Positions 23,852 through 31,841 of a DNA stretch of 42,071 nucleotides are shown here, piece after piece. The notes beneath the pieces were generated by a model that had not been told where the DNA came from, searched no databases, and worked only from the letters and a program-made list of their open reading frames with translations. The translations under genes were made by a program, and so were the position numbers. The stretch is from Salinicola sp. (GTDB taxonomy: Bacteria > Pseudomonadota > Gammaproteobacteria > Pseudomonadales > Halomonadaceae): assembly GCA_002695065.1 (NCBI GenBank), contig NZNW01000108.1:1-42071 (forward strand). The letters are read 5' to 3'. The stretch's first letter is position 1. Every line of letters starts with the position of its first letter.

Positions 23852-24307
23852 GCCCCGATACTCCAGCCAGCCTCCCAAACTATCGTCACCGGGATCGTGA
23901 TGAGTCCAGTGGATCACGCCGCCCCGGTCATTCCAGACATATTCGCCCCGAAAACGTAGATGACCGCCCGGTTCGAGGGATTCGACCCGCGGGGCCAGGT
24001 CGATGTTATGGGCGATCAACAAGGTCTGGCCCGTATCGAGGGCGACGATGATTCGCTGGTGGCGACTCCCGTCGAGGTCGTCCGGCAGCAGCCGTACGAC
24101 CTGCCCCGAGGCCTCGATCCAGAAACCCTCTCTCTGCGCCTCGAAAGCGTGCTGCAGCCGCTCCTCGGCCGTAACGGATCCACGATCGACGGTGGTCCGA
24201 ATCGCTCCCTCCTCGCCGAACCGAGCCGCAATCAGAAGGACCACGACCGTCAACAGCAGACCGACGATTGCCCAACGCCATGACCGCGCGGTAATTCCCT
24301 GACCCAT
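23837..24307 (-). CDS. DUF3465 protein with an N-terminal membrane anchor or signal
   Basis: The 156-residue protein has one hydrophobic segment near the N-terminus (about 13-31, WAIVGLLLTVVVLLIAA), then a soluble domain with the DUF3465 signature: LLPDDLDGSRHQRIIVALDTGQTLLIAHNIDLAPR, FRGEYVWNDRGGVIHWTHHDP and GGWLEYRGRRYR. The many His residues (HQ, HN, HWTHHD) suggest metal binding, but no function is known. The domain probably faces the periplasm. ATG 24307 has a GGGGGAG site before it; the open frame upstream lacks protein-like character. The gene is flanked on both sides by tandem-repeat arrays and a terminator-like hairpin lies in its leader. Confidence 0.9.
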   Translation of the reverse strand: MGQGITARSWRWAIVGLLLTVVVLLIAARFGEEGAIRTTVDRGSVTAEERLQHAFEAQREGFWIEASGQVVRLLPDDLDGSRHQRIIVALDTGQTLLIAHNIDLAPRVESLEPGGHLRFRGEYVWNDRGGVIHWTHHDPGDDSLGGWLEYRGRRYR

Positions 24308-24386
24308 AAGCTCCCCCGTGCCATGGGGCGATAGGATGCACCGCCGCCCACCAACAGGGCAACGGCGTTTCATGACCGGCAGACGC

Positions 24387-24410
24387 AAGAAAACGAGCCG
24401 AACGGGCTCG
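24387..24410 (-). terminator. Hairpin with U-tract in the DUF3465 leader
   Basis: On the minus strand CGAGCC-CGTTC-GGCTCG (24410-24394) is followed by TTTTCTT. It lies 80 bases before the DUF3465 start and after the emfourin terminator, so it is either a second terminator or an attenuator-like element. Confidence 0.55.
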
Positions 24411-24415
24411 CCATA

Positions 24416-24466
24416 GGGTAGGTACTATCGATGTGTAGGTACTATCGAAGGGTAGGTACTGTCGAT
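24416..24466. repeat. Three tandem 17-bp repeats upstream of DUF3465
   Basis: The units are GGGTAGGTACTATCGAT, GTGTAGGTACTATCGAA and GGGTAGGTACTGTCGAT. They lie between two minus-strand terminator-like hairpins. Confidence 0.9.
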
Positions 24467-24497
24467 GCCGAGGCCAGAGGCGTGGGAAACGTGAGAC

Positions 24498-24529
24498 AAA
24501 AAAGAAGCCGGACCCAATTCAGGCCCGGC
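24498..24529 (-). terminator. Intrinsic terminator of the protease-inhibitor operon
   Basis: On the minus strand GCCGGGCC, loop TGAATTG, GGTCCGGC (one G-U pair) is followed by TTCTTTTTT. It lies about 100 bases after the emfourin stop codon. Confidence 0.85.
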
Positions 24530-24629
24530 CTACGCTGTGCGCCCGTCCTGGGCTACTAGGTCAGAGTGCGCTAGCGCGATGGAGTTCCTCGAAAATTCAA
24601 AAAAACTCCCGCGCCCCCTGCTTTTGCGC

Positions 24630-24971
24630 TTAGTCGGTATTCTCGTCCAGTTCCTCGACGCCTCGTTTCCACAGCCCAATCAACGACCTGGGTGCCGCGC
24701 TCTCGTCCAGCTCCCACTCACGCTCCGGGCGTCCCGCCGTGACTTCCAGCGTCACCCGGAAGGAACGCCTGTCGGCTCCCGCCGGAACCGACTCGCCGCA
24801 GTGTCGATCGAGTTCGTCGAGCACCGCCTGGAGTCGTCGTCGTTGATGCTCGTTCAGTTGCCGGCACTCGATCTTCCTTGGCGCCGACAGGCCGGGGGCG
24901 ACCACGAATCCCCCTTCCCGGGAGACGAGGATCACGCTCGCCGGTTCGAGCCGGAGGTCATCGCCGGTCAT
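24630..24971 (-). CDS. Emfourin-type protealysin inhibitor
   Basis: The 113-residue protein has no signal peptide. It has a SREGGFVVAPG strand-turn near residues 17-27, a helical RQLNEHQRRRLQAVLDELD segment (about 37-55), a FRVTLEV strand and a C-terminal SLIGLWKRGVEEL helix, which together match emfourin, the specific inhibitor encoded beside protealysin in Serratia. Its ATG overlaps the protease stop codon (ATGA), so protease and inhibitor are made in a fixed ratio. Emfourin binds the active site of the M4 protease in the cytoplasm. Identification rests on context plus pattern, since the family is short and variable. The operon ends at the terminator at 24498-24529. Confidence 0.85.
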   Translation of the reverse strand: MTGDDLRLEPASVILVSREGGFVVAPGLSAPRKIECRQLNEHQRRRLQAVLDELDRHCGESVPAGADRRSFRVTLEVTAGRPEREWELDESAAPRSLIGLWKRGVEELDENTD

Positions 24972-26020
24972 GACAGCACGCCCACGTCGATCCAGGCCTG
25001 CTTGACCGCCCGCATGGCGTCGCTGTCGTTGCCGAAGCGCTTGGCGGCACAGTCGACCGTCAGCCGGGCAAACTGGGCGAAATCGCCATCGCGTTGCAGG
25101 CGCGGATCGGTCAGCGCATCGAACCAGACGGGGCCCGCCTGCTCCCAGGCAAACCCGCCCAGGCTGGTAGCCGCCAGGTAGAACGCCCGATTGGGGATGC
25201 CCGAGTTGATATGTACCCCGCCATTGTCCGATGACGTTCGCACGAAATCGTCCATATGCCCCGGCTGGGGGTCCTTGCCCAGCACCGGGTCGTCGTAGGC
25301 GGTTCCCGGCTTGGCCATCGAGCGCAAGGCCCGCCCGTTGACCCGCTCGGTCAGCAGTCCCTCGCCGATCAGCCAGTCGGCCTCCTCGACGTCCTGCTCG
25401 AAGTGATGCTGCTTGACCATGGCACCGAAGACGTCCGCCAGCGACTCGTTCAGGGCGCCGGACTGATCGGCGTAGACGAGACCGGCCTCGCGTTCGATGA
25501 CGCCGTGGGTCAGCTCGTGGGCGACGACATCCAGCGCCGCGGTGAAACGGTTGAACAGCTCGCCGTCACCATCGCCGAACACCATCTGGGCGCCATTCCA
25601 GAAGGCGTTGTCATAATCCTCGCCGTAGTGAACCGTGCCCAGCAACGCCATCCCGTTGCCATCGATGGAGTCACGCTCGAAGACCTGCCAGTAGAAAAGA
25701 TGCGTGGCACCCAGCCACTGATACGCCTCATCCACGGCCACGTCCCCGCTCTCCGGTGCCCCTTCCTCGCGCACCAGATTGCCGGGCAGCGTCTGCTGGT
25801 TACCGGCGGAATAGATATAGCGCGCGGCCTGGCCCGGCCGGCCACTGTCCGCCGGGCGAGCCATGGGCGCGGAAGCATTGCGCAACCGGAACTGGGCATC
25901 GGCCTGCAGCGTCATCCGTGCGCACTGCTGAAGCCGTGTATTGCCGTGAGACATGATGCGCTCGAGGACGTGAGGCGGCATGAAGCCCGCGAGGGCTCTG
26001 GAACCGTGTATTTCGACCAT
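24968..26020 (-). CDS. Protealysin-type M4 metalloprotease (thermolysin family)
   Basis: The 350-residue protein carries HELTH (168-172), the zinc/catalytic site of thermolysin-like enzymes, and the third ligand in GALNESLADVFG, plus a late VHINSGIPNRAF. There is no signal peptide. The N-terminus has the short protealysin propeptide, with the FMPPHVLERIMSHG motif (13-26), instead of the long FTP-PepSY propeptide of secreted thermolysins. Protealysins are intracellular and process or cleave host or bacterial proteins when released. ATG 26020 is strongly supported by AGGAGGT seven bases upstream; the open frame to 26143 is not used. It is coupled to the inhibitor gene downstream. Confidence 0.94.
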   Translation of the reverse strand: MVEIHGSRALAGFMPPHVLERIMSHGNTRLQQCARMTLQADAQFRLRNASAPMARPADSGRPGQAARYIYSAGNQQTLPGNLVREEGAPESGDVAVDEAYQWLGATHLFYWQVFERDSIDGNGMALLGTVHYGEDYDNAFWNGAQMVFGDGDGELFNRFTAALDVVAHELTHGVIEREAGLVYADQSGALNESLADVFGAMVKQHHFEQDVEEADWLIGEGLLTERVNGRALRSMAKPGTAYDDPVLGKDPQPGHMDDFVRTSSDNGGVHINSGIPNRAFYLAATSLGGFAWEQAGPVWFDALTDPRLQRDGDFAQFARLTVDCAAKRFGNDSDAMRAVKQAWIDVGVLS

Positions 26021-26203
26021 GCGATTACCTCCTGTGCGTTGAAGCTCGAGGCTTTCAGTGTGGTCCAATCCGCTCCATGTCTCCGCTGCGCCAATGTTCC
26101 TTTTTGTCAACGGATGCCTGCCAATCGCCAGGTCCACCAGCAACGCCAGCTCCTGTCACCCCCGCCCGCGGCTCTCCGTGGGAGAGAACGGAGAGCAGCG
26201 TCG

Positions 26204-27952
26204 CTATGGGTGTCGCGGCGAACGCGACGCGCTATTCGCCAACGACAGGCCGTAGACTTCGGGCTGGGCCACGCCCTCCAGGCGCCCCAACTGATCGAGA
26301 TCCCGCTGCGCCAGCACCAGATCCAGCCGCCGCCGCGGGCTGTTGGCATTGAGCACCATATGAACCTGCGACGGGCGGGCTTGCGCATCCAGACGCTGGA
26401 CCCAGGCCAAGGCACCGGAGGCGTATCGGACGAGCGATCCCACCGGGGTGACTCCGAACAGGCGCACGTAGCGCCGGGCCCAGACATTGTCGAAAGCCGT
26501 CGCGTCGCCCAGCACGTGACGGTAAGCCTCGACCAGCGGCCAGGCGGCGCGGTCCGCGCGAACTCGCGTCAAGGCATCGATGACATCCACCACCGCGACC
26601 ATCCGACCGAGATCGCCGATGGCGCCGCCGTGAAGCCCGAGCGGATAGCCGCTGCCATCGAGCCTCTCGTTGACCTGCCCGATCACCTGCGCGGCGATGT
26701 CCGGCGACAGCCAGCGGCAATCGGCCACACGTTCGCTTATCCGATGAACGTGGCCCGGCAGCAACGCCCGCTGGGCTTCGGTCAGCGCGGCGCGGCTCTC
26801 CAGCAGATCCACCGGCAACGAGGCCTTGCCCAGATCATGCACCATGGCGCAGGCCGCGATCGCCTTCAGGGTTTCGTTATCGAGACCTTGCTGGCGCGCC
26901 AGATCGACGGCGCGGATCGCCACTGCCAATGCATGTTGCACGGCCGCGGGCTGCGCATCGAGACAGCCCAAGGCGTACAGGAGTGGTTCACGCCCTTGCA
27001 ACCCGAGAGCGACGATCGTATCCGCGTGACGCGACAGCAGCGTGGGGGATATCGTGCCGCCGTTCTGAAGCTGCAGGCTCTGGGCAATGAGGTAGTCCGC
27101 GATCCTCTGCAACTGACGCGCCACCGCGTTGCCGACCAAGGCCGCGGGCTTCTCGGTGGCACCCCCCGATACAGGCTGCGATGGCCGACACCCTTCCGGT
27201 GTCAGGAACAGGCCCGAGGGTTCCAGGGGCTTTTCGCTGCTCAGCGCCCGTCTCGCGCCTTCACGTTCGATCTCCTTGACGCAGAACCAGAGCAGGCGCT
27301 CGCTATCGATCGGCAGGTCGTCGAACTCGCAGCCGACCAGCGCTCTCGTCCACTCATCGTTGGTGCGGATGTGTCGGACATACCCCTTAAGTTCGAGACG
27401 CTGCTGATTGGGAAAATGCAGCGCCAGGGAGAAGATGGGTTGATCGGGGGTCAGCGCCACCGCATCGGCCAGCCGCATCGCCAGCAGGCATCCGCCGAGC
27501 GACAGATTGCAGAGATCGACACCGACGGCGGGGCCCTCCTCCGAGAGGGCAAGGCGGGTAATGACACCCATCTCGGCACGCAGCGGCGCTCGAAACGTCC
27601 CCCTGCGGTGAATGGTGCTCAGATATTCAGGATAGAGGCAGCGAAACCGGATTCGCGAAGCGTCCTCCAGCCGCTCGATGACGGTGAGTGCGGAGGTCCG
27701 AACCAGCGCCCCCGTGACGTGGCCGAAAAGGTGAAACTGGTCGCCTCTGGCCAGAGGGTCCGCCAGCGCCGGCACTGCCGACACGTCGATGACGAGCGCC
27801 TCATCCACGGTGAGGTCGTCCAGCAGCACCGGCCAGGACGACCCTCCGGCATGATTGAACGCGAGATCGACGCCACCTTGAAGCCAGAGCGGCTCCAACC
27901 ACTCCCATTTGGCCTTGGCTTGATGAATGTCCGTCGAGGCGGAGTCAGACAT
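26204..27952 (-). CDS. PilZ domain protein fused to a degenerate HD-GYP domain
   Basis: The 582-residue protein has no signal peptide. Residues about 20-110 look like a YcgR-type N-domain, followed by a PilZ c-di-GMP-binding domain (RRGTFR at 116-121, DLCNLSLGG at 146-154). Residues about 330-470 form an HD-GYP domain with HDLGK (372-376) and DGSGYPLGL (432-440). HD-GYP enzymes hydrolyse c-di-GMP, but the HHE metal motif before DGSGYP is replaced by Val427-Asn428-Glu429, so two metal-ligand histidines are missing. It could bind c-di-GMP through PilZ and act as a sensor or scaffold rather than a phosphodiesterase. A 103-bp gap with palindromes separates it from serB, which is upstream on the same strand. 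Confidence 0.88.
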   Translation of the reverse strand: MSDSASTDIHQAKAKWEWLEPLWLQGGVDLAFNHAGGSSWPVLLDDLTVDEALVIDVSAVPALADPLARGDQFHLFGHVTGALVRTSALTVIERLEDASRIRFRCLYPEYLSTIHRRGTFRAPLRAEMGVITRLALSEEGPAVGVDLCNLSLGGCLLAMRLADAVALTPDQPIFSLALHFPNQQRLELKGYVRHIRTNDEWTRALVGCEFDDLPIDSERLLWFCVKEIEREGARRALSSEKPLEPSGLFLTPEGCRPSQPVSGGATEKPAALVGNAVARQLQRIADYLIAQSLQLQNGGTISPTLLSRHADTIVALGLQGREPLLYALGCLDAQPAAVQHALAVAIRAVDLARQQGLDNETLKAIAACAMVHDLGKASLPVDLLESRAALTEAQRALLPGHVHRISERVADCRWLSPDIAAQVIGQVNERLDGSGYPLGLHGGAIGDLGRMVAVVDVIDALTRVRADRAAWPLVEAYRHVLGDATAFDNVWARRYVRLFGVTPVGSLVRYASGALAWVQRLDAQARPSQVHMVLNANSPRRRLDLVLAQRDLDQLGRLEGVAQPEVYGLSLANSASRSPRHP

Positions 27953-27959
27953 GGAAGCT

Positions 27960-28022
27960 CCGATAACGATAAGCGGTCACAAGACTCGACCCTGTAAGTT
28001 TTTGTAAAAACTTCGTTATCGG
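27960..28022. promoter_or_regulatory. Nested inverted repeats between serB and the PilZ/HD-GYP gene
   Basis: An outer perfect pair CCGATAACG (27960-27968) / CGTTATCGG (28014-28022) encloses AAGTTTTT-GT-AAAAACTT (27996-28013). The inner AT-rich hairpin could be a terminator of serB, and the outer dyad could be an operator or a cruciform. It lies 8 bases before the start of the PilZ/HD-GYP gene on the minus strand. Confidence 0.5.
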
Positions 28023-28055
28023 CCATCCAGAAGTGAACTTGATAGGTGTCGGGTA

Positions 28056-29276
28056 TCAATCGCTCGCCGACAGCGCCTCCAGCTCGGCGGCGGAGTAGCC
28101 GAGCAGGTAGAGCAAGCCATCCAGCCCCAGGGTGGAAACCGACTGCCGGGCCTGACGACGAACCAGGGGCTTGGCGTGAAAGGCCACGCCGAGCCCCGCC
28201 ACCGACAGCATCTCGAGGTCGTTGGCGCCATCGCCCACGGCGACGGTCTGGGCCAGATCCCAGCCCTCGCGCTCGGCGATCTGCCTGAGCATCATCGCCT
28301 TGCGCCCGGCATCGACGATCGGCTCGGCGACCTCGCCGGTCACCTTGCCGTCGCGGATCACCAGCTCGTTGGCGTGGATCTCGTCGAACCCGAGGCGCTG
28401 CTGCAGGTGACGAGCGAAATAGGTGAACCCGCCGGAGAGGATCGCGGTCCGGTAGCCCAGGCGCTTGAGATAGCGCATCAGTCGCTCCAGCCCCGGCATC
28501 AGCGGCAACGAGTCGGCGATCTCCGCCAACACGGATTCGTCCAGGCCCTCGAGCTTGCTCATGCGTTCGCGAAAGCTCTGCTGGAAATCGAGTTCACCAC
28601 GCATGGCGCGCTCGGTGACGCTGGCCACTTCTTCGTAGACGCCATGCCGGCGCGCCAGCTCGTCGATGACCTCCGCCTGGATCAGCGTCGAATCCATGTC
28701 GAAGCAGATCAGTCGACGATGTCGACGCCATGCATTCGATGGCTGCAGCGCCACGTCGACCCCGAAGCGCTCGCTCAGCGCCAGGATCTTCTCGCGCAGT
28801 GACACGGAATCGGCTACCGCGCCGCTGAGCCGCCACTCCAGGCAAGCCCCGGCGCCGTCCGGCGAGGTGTCCGCACCGAGCCCGGCTGCGGCGGACAACC
28901 GCTTCACTCGCTCGATGATCAGTCCCTGCTCGGCCGTCAGCGCACCGACTTCCGCCATCACCTCCGCGGATAGCGTAGGCGCCATCAGGGTCAGTACCCA
29001 GCGGGAATCCTTGGCCACGTCCGCCCACAGCGCTTCACTTTCAGCGGACACCTTCTCGACCCGGCAGTCCAGCCCGAACACGTCTCCGGCCATCGGCAGC
29101 ATGGCCCCGAGATCGTCGGCGGTTTCGACCAGCGCCTCCAGCGTCACCTCCCCGAAGGCGACGTGCTGGCTCAGGTCCAGCAGGCGGCAGTTGGCACTGA
29201 CCAGTGCCGTACCCAGTGCAGCCGTCTGACCTGGCCGCGCCGGGCCGGTAGCTCGCACCACAAAACGTTGTGACAT
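28056..29276 (-). CDS. serB: Phosphoserine phosphatase SerB
   Basis: SerB carries out the last step of serine synthesis, phosphoserine to serine. The 406-residue protein has an N-terminal ACT-type regulatory part (about 1-170, longer than the E. coli protein) and a C-terminal HAD phosphatase with the DMDST motif at Asp193-Asp195, then MRGELDFQQSFRERM, LSGGFTYFA (motif II Ser) and AVGDGANDLEML (motif IV Asp). All catalytic residues are present. The ATG at 29276 has a GGGGA site before it. Its leader contains three tandem 19-bp repeats. It sits next to parC, as in several gammaproteobacteria, but a shared promoter is not visible. Confidence 0.96.
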   Translation of the reverse strand: MSQRFVVRATGPARPGQTAALGTALVSANCRLLDLSQHVAFGEVTLEALVETADDLGAMLPMAGDVFGLDCRVEKVSAESEALWADVAKDSRWVLTLMAPTLSAEVMAEVGALTAEQGLIIERVKRLSAAAGLGADTSPDGAGACLEWRLSGAVADSVSLREKILALSERFGVDVALQPSNAWRRHRRLICFDMDSTLIQAEVIDELARRHGVYEEVASVTERAMRGELDFQQSFRERMSKLEGLDESVLAEIADSLPLMPGLERLMRYLKRLGYRTAILSGGFTYFARHLQQRLGFDEIHANELVIRDGKVTGEVAEPIVDAGRKAMMLRQIAEREGWDLAQTVAVGDGANDLEMLSVAGLGVAFHAKPLVRRQARQSVSTLGLDGLLYLLGYSAAELEALSASD

Positions 29277-29313
29277 CTTTTCCCCACGAGGCGCCCCGAG
29301 GCGCCTTCTCTTT

Positions 29314-29370
29314 ATAGATTCAACCGATCGTCATAGATTCAACCGACCGTCATGGATTCAACCGACCGTC
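29314..29370. repeat. Three tandem 19-bp repeats in the serB leader
   Basis: The units start at 29314, 29333 and 29352: ATAGATTCAACCGATCGTC, ATAGATTCAACCGACCGTC and ATGGATTCAACCGACCGTC, differing at one or two positions. The array ends 38 bases from the serB ATG, between serB and the stop of parC. Confidence 0.92.
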
Positions 29371-29430
29371 AGCCATGGCAGGGGCTTGGCGTCGCCCCTC
29401 GCTGGTGACGACGCCCAACGGCAACCGCCC

Positions 29431-31683
29431 TCAGGACTCGACCTCGAGCCGATCCACTTTCTGGAATCCCCGAGCCAGCTTGCTGCCGCGGCGACCGCGC
29501 TCGCCGGCATAGTAATCGAGATCGGCCGCTTTCAGCGTCTGCTTGCGCCTGCCGGCATGCACGATCAGCGCCGCACCTTCCGGCAGCAACACCAGATCGC
29601 GAACGAACTCCTCGCGATTGGCGGCACGCTGGCCGGGGATCGAGATCATCTTGTTACCCTTGCCCTTGGCCATCTCCGGCAACTGGGACAGACCGAATAC
29701 CAGCAACCGCCCCTCGTTGGACACCACGGCCACCCGAACGTTGTCTCCCGCGGGAATCGCCTGCGGTGGCATCACGTTGCAGCCGGCGGGCACCGACAGC
29801 ACGGCCTTGCCCGCCTTGTTCTTGCCGAGCAGGTCTTCGAGCTTGACCACGAAACCGTAGCCGGCATCGGAGGCGAGCAGGTAGCGCGCGTTGGGGACGT
29901 CGAGCATCAGCCCGACCATGGACGATCCGGCCGGCGGATTGATTCGTCCGGTCACCGGCTCGCCCTGTCCCCGCGCCGACGGCAGGTTGTGCGCGGAGAG
30001 GGTATAACTGCGACCGCTGTCGTCGAGCAGCACCAGCGGCTGATTGGTCTTGCCGCGGGCGGCGAGATGGAACTTGTCGCCCGCCTTGTAGGAGAGCCCG
30101 GCGGGATCGATATCGTGACCACGGGCGGACCGGATCCAGCCTTTCTCGGACAGCACCACGGTGACCGGGTCGGCGCCGACCAGCTCGACCTCGGAGAGCG
30201 CCCTGGCCTCGGCACGCTCCACCAGCGGCGAACGGCGGGCATCGCCGTAGGCTTCGGCCGCCTCGCGCAGCTCCTTCTCGATCAGGTCGGTCATTGCCGT
30301 CTCGCTGCTCAGCAGCTTCTTCAGACGCTTGCGCTCGGCCTCGAGCTCGTCCTGCTCGCCGCGAATCTTCATCTCCTCGAGCTTGGCGAGATGACGCAGG
30401 CGCAGCTCCAGAATCGCCTCGGCCTGGCGATCGCTGATGCCGAAGGCGTTCATCAACGCCGGCTTGGGCTCGTCCTCCTCGCGGATGATGCGAATCACTT
30501 CATCGATATTGAGGTAGGCGACCAGCAGACCCTCGAGGATGTGCAGGCGATCCTCGACCTTGCCGAGGCGATGCTCCAGACGCCGGCGCACCGTGGTACG
30601 CCGGAACACCAGCCACTCACCGAGCATCTCGTTCAGCGGCATCACCCGCGGCCGGCCGTCGAGCGCGATCACGTTGAGATTGACGCGAATGTTCTTCTCG
30701 AGATCGGTGGTGGCGAACAGGTGCGCCATCAGCCCCTCGACATCGATGCGGTTGGAGCGCGGCTCGATCACCAGCCGGGTCGGCGTCTCGTGGGTCGACT
30801 CGTCGCGCAGATCCGCCACCATCGGCAGTTTCTTGGCCTGCATCTGGGCGGCGATCTGCTCCAGCACCTTGGCTCCGCTGACCTGATACGGCACTGCGGT
30901 GATCACGATATTGCCGTCCTCGCGCTCATAGCGGGCGCGCAGCTTGACCGAGCCTCGCCCGGTTTCGTAGAGCTTGCGCAGATCGCTGGCCGGCGAAATG
31001 ATCTCGGCATCCGTCGGGAAGTCCGGTGCCGGCAGATACGCCATCAGATCCGCGACGCTGGCCTCGGGCTGGCGCAACAGATGGCAGGTCGCCTCGACCA
31101 CCTCCACCACGTTGTGGGGCGGGATATCGGTGGCCATGCCGACGGCGATGCCGGTACCGCCGTTCAGCAGCACGTGGGGAAGTCGCGACGGCAGCACCGC
31201 CGGCTCGTTCATGGTGCCATCGAAATTGGGCGTCCAGTCGACGGTGCCCTGGCCCAGCTCCGCCAGCAGCGTCTCGGAGAAGCGCGACAGCCGCGCCTCG
31301 GTATAGCGCATGGCGGCGAACGACTTGGGATCGTCCGGGCTACCCCAGTTGCCCTGGCCGTCGACCAGCGGGTAACGGTAGCTGAACGGCTGCGCCATCA
31401 GCACCATCGCCTCGTAGCAGGCGCTGTCGCCATGAGGATGGAACTTGCCCAGCACGTCGCCAACGGTGCGCGCCGACTTCTTGTACTTGGCATTGGCGTT
31501 CAGCGACAGCTCGCGCATGGCGTAGACGATACGCCGCTGCACCGGTTTCATGCCGTCGCCGATATGCGGCAACGCCCGGTCGAGAATCACGTACATCGAG
31601 TAATCGAGATACGCCTTCTCGGTGTACTCCTTGAGCGAGAGGCGCTCGACGTCGCCTTCCGCTACCTGAATATCCATGGTCAT
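29431..31683 (-). CDS. parC: DNA topoisomerase IV subunit A
   Basis: ParC decatenates daughter chromosomes together with ParE. The 750-residue protein has the expected length. The breakage-reunion core shows [12 protein letters not shown], the quinolone-resistance region [13 protein letters not shown] with Ser87 and Glu91 (equivalent to Ser80 and Glu84 of E. coli, both wild-type), and the catalytic Tyr127 in [10 protein letters not shown]. The C-terminal part holds the DNA-wrapping repeats. The ATG at 31683 is followed by a second in-frame ATG at 31677. It lies 158 bp downstream of parE with the heptad hairpin in the gap, and is likely co-transcribed with it. Confidence 0.98.
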   Translation of the reverse strand: MTMDIQVAEGDVERLSLKEYTEKAYLDYSMYVILDRALPHIGDGMKPVQRRIVYAMRELSLNANAKYKKSARTVGDVLGKFHPHGDSACYEAMVLMAQPFSYRYPLVDGQGNWGSPDDPKSFAAMRYTEARLSRFSETLLAELGQGTVDWTPNFDGTMNEPAVLPSRLPHVLLNGGTGIAVGMATDIPPHNVVEVVEATCHLLRQPEASVADLMAYLPAPDFPTDAEIISPASDLRKLYETGRGSVKLRARYEREDGNIVITAVPYQVSGAKVLEQIAAQMQAKKLPMVADLRDESTHETPTRLVIEPRSNRIDVEGLMAHLFATTDLEKNIRVNLNVIALDGRPRVMPLNEMLGEWLVFRRTTVRRRLEHRLGKVEDRLHILEGLLVAYLNIDEVIRIIREEDEPKPALMNAFGISDRQAEAILELRLRHLAKLEEMKIRGEQDELEAERKRLKKLLSSETAMTDLIEKELREAAEAYGDARRSPLVERAEARALSEVELVGADPVTVVLSEKGWIRSARGHDIDPAGLSYKAGDKFHLAARGKTNQPLVLLDDSGRSYTLSAHNLPSARGQGEPVTGRINPPAGSSMVGLMLDVPNARYLLASDAGYGFVVKLEDLLGKNKAGKAVLSVPAGCNVMPPQAIPAGDNVRVAVVSNEGRLLVFGLSQLPEMAKGKGNKMISIPGQRAANREEFVRDLVLLPEGAALIVHAGRRKQTLKAADLDYYAGERGRRGSKLARGFQKVDRLEVES

Positions 31684-31749
31684 AGCACGGTGGCCTTGTT
31701 CACACTTGTGGAGTCATCGAGGACTGCGCCCCCTACAACTGCTGTGATG

Positions 31750-31826
31750 AGCTGTAAGCTTTAAGCCGTAAGAAAAGCCAGTACCCATGGGGGGTACTTA
31801 CAGCTTAACGCTTACGGCTTACAGCT
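31750..31826. repeat. Gene-less heptad hairpin element between parE and parC
   Basis: On the plus strand the left arm is AGCTGTA, AGCTTTA, AGCCGTA, AG and the right arm is CTTACAG, CTTAACG, CTTACGG, CTTACAG, CT, inverted relative to it. An inner stem AGTACCC / GGGTACT surrounds the short loop ATGGGG. The whole can fold into a long hairpin in the parE-parC message. The right arm is nearly identical to the right arm of the heptad element in cysD-cysN (41171-41200). Confidence 0.9.
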
Positions 31827-31841
31827 CCCGGCGAAGCCGGA

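Noticed and set aside
26105-26110. Consensus -35 box TTGACA (minus strand) ahead of the protease
   Set aside because: No acceptable -10 box lies 15-19 bases downstream, so I do not call a promoter.
25256-27997. 913-codon open frame on the plus strand
   Set aside because: It is antisense to the protease and the PilZ/HD-GYP gene, has no ribosome-binding site and no domain pattern; long antisense frames are common in GC-rich DNA.
29314-29370. CRISPR-like array
   Set aside because: Units are directly adjacent with no unique spacers and there is no cas gene.
29386-31764. 792-codon open frame antisense to parC
   Set aside because: Mirror of parC codon structure; its residues are low-complexity and no motif is recognisable.
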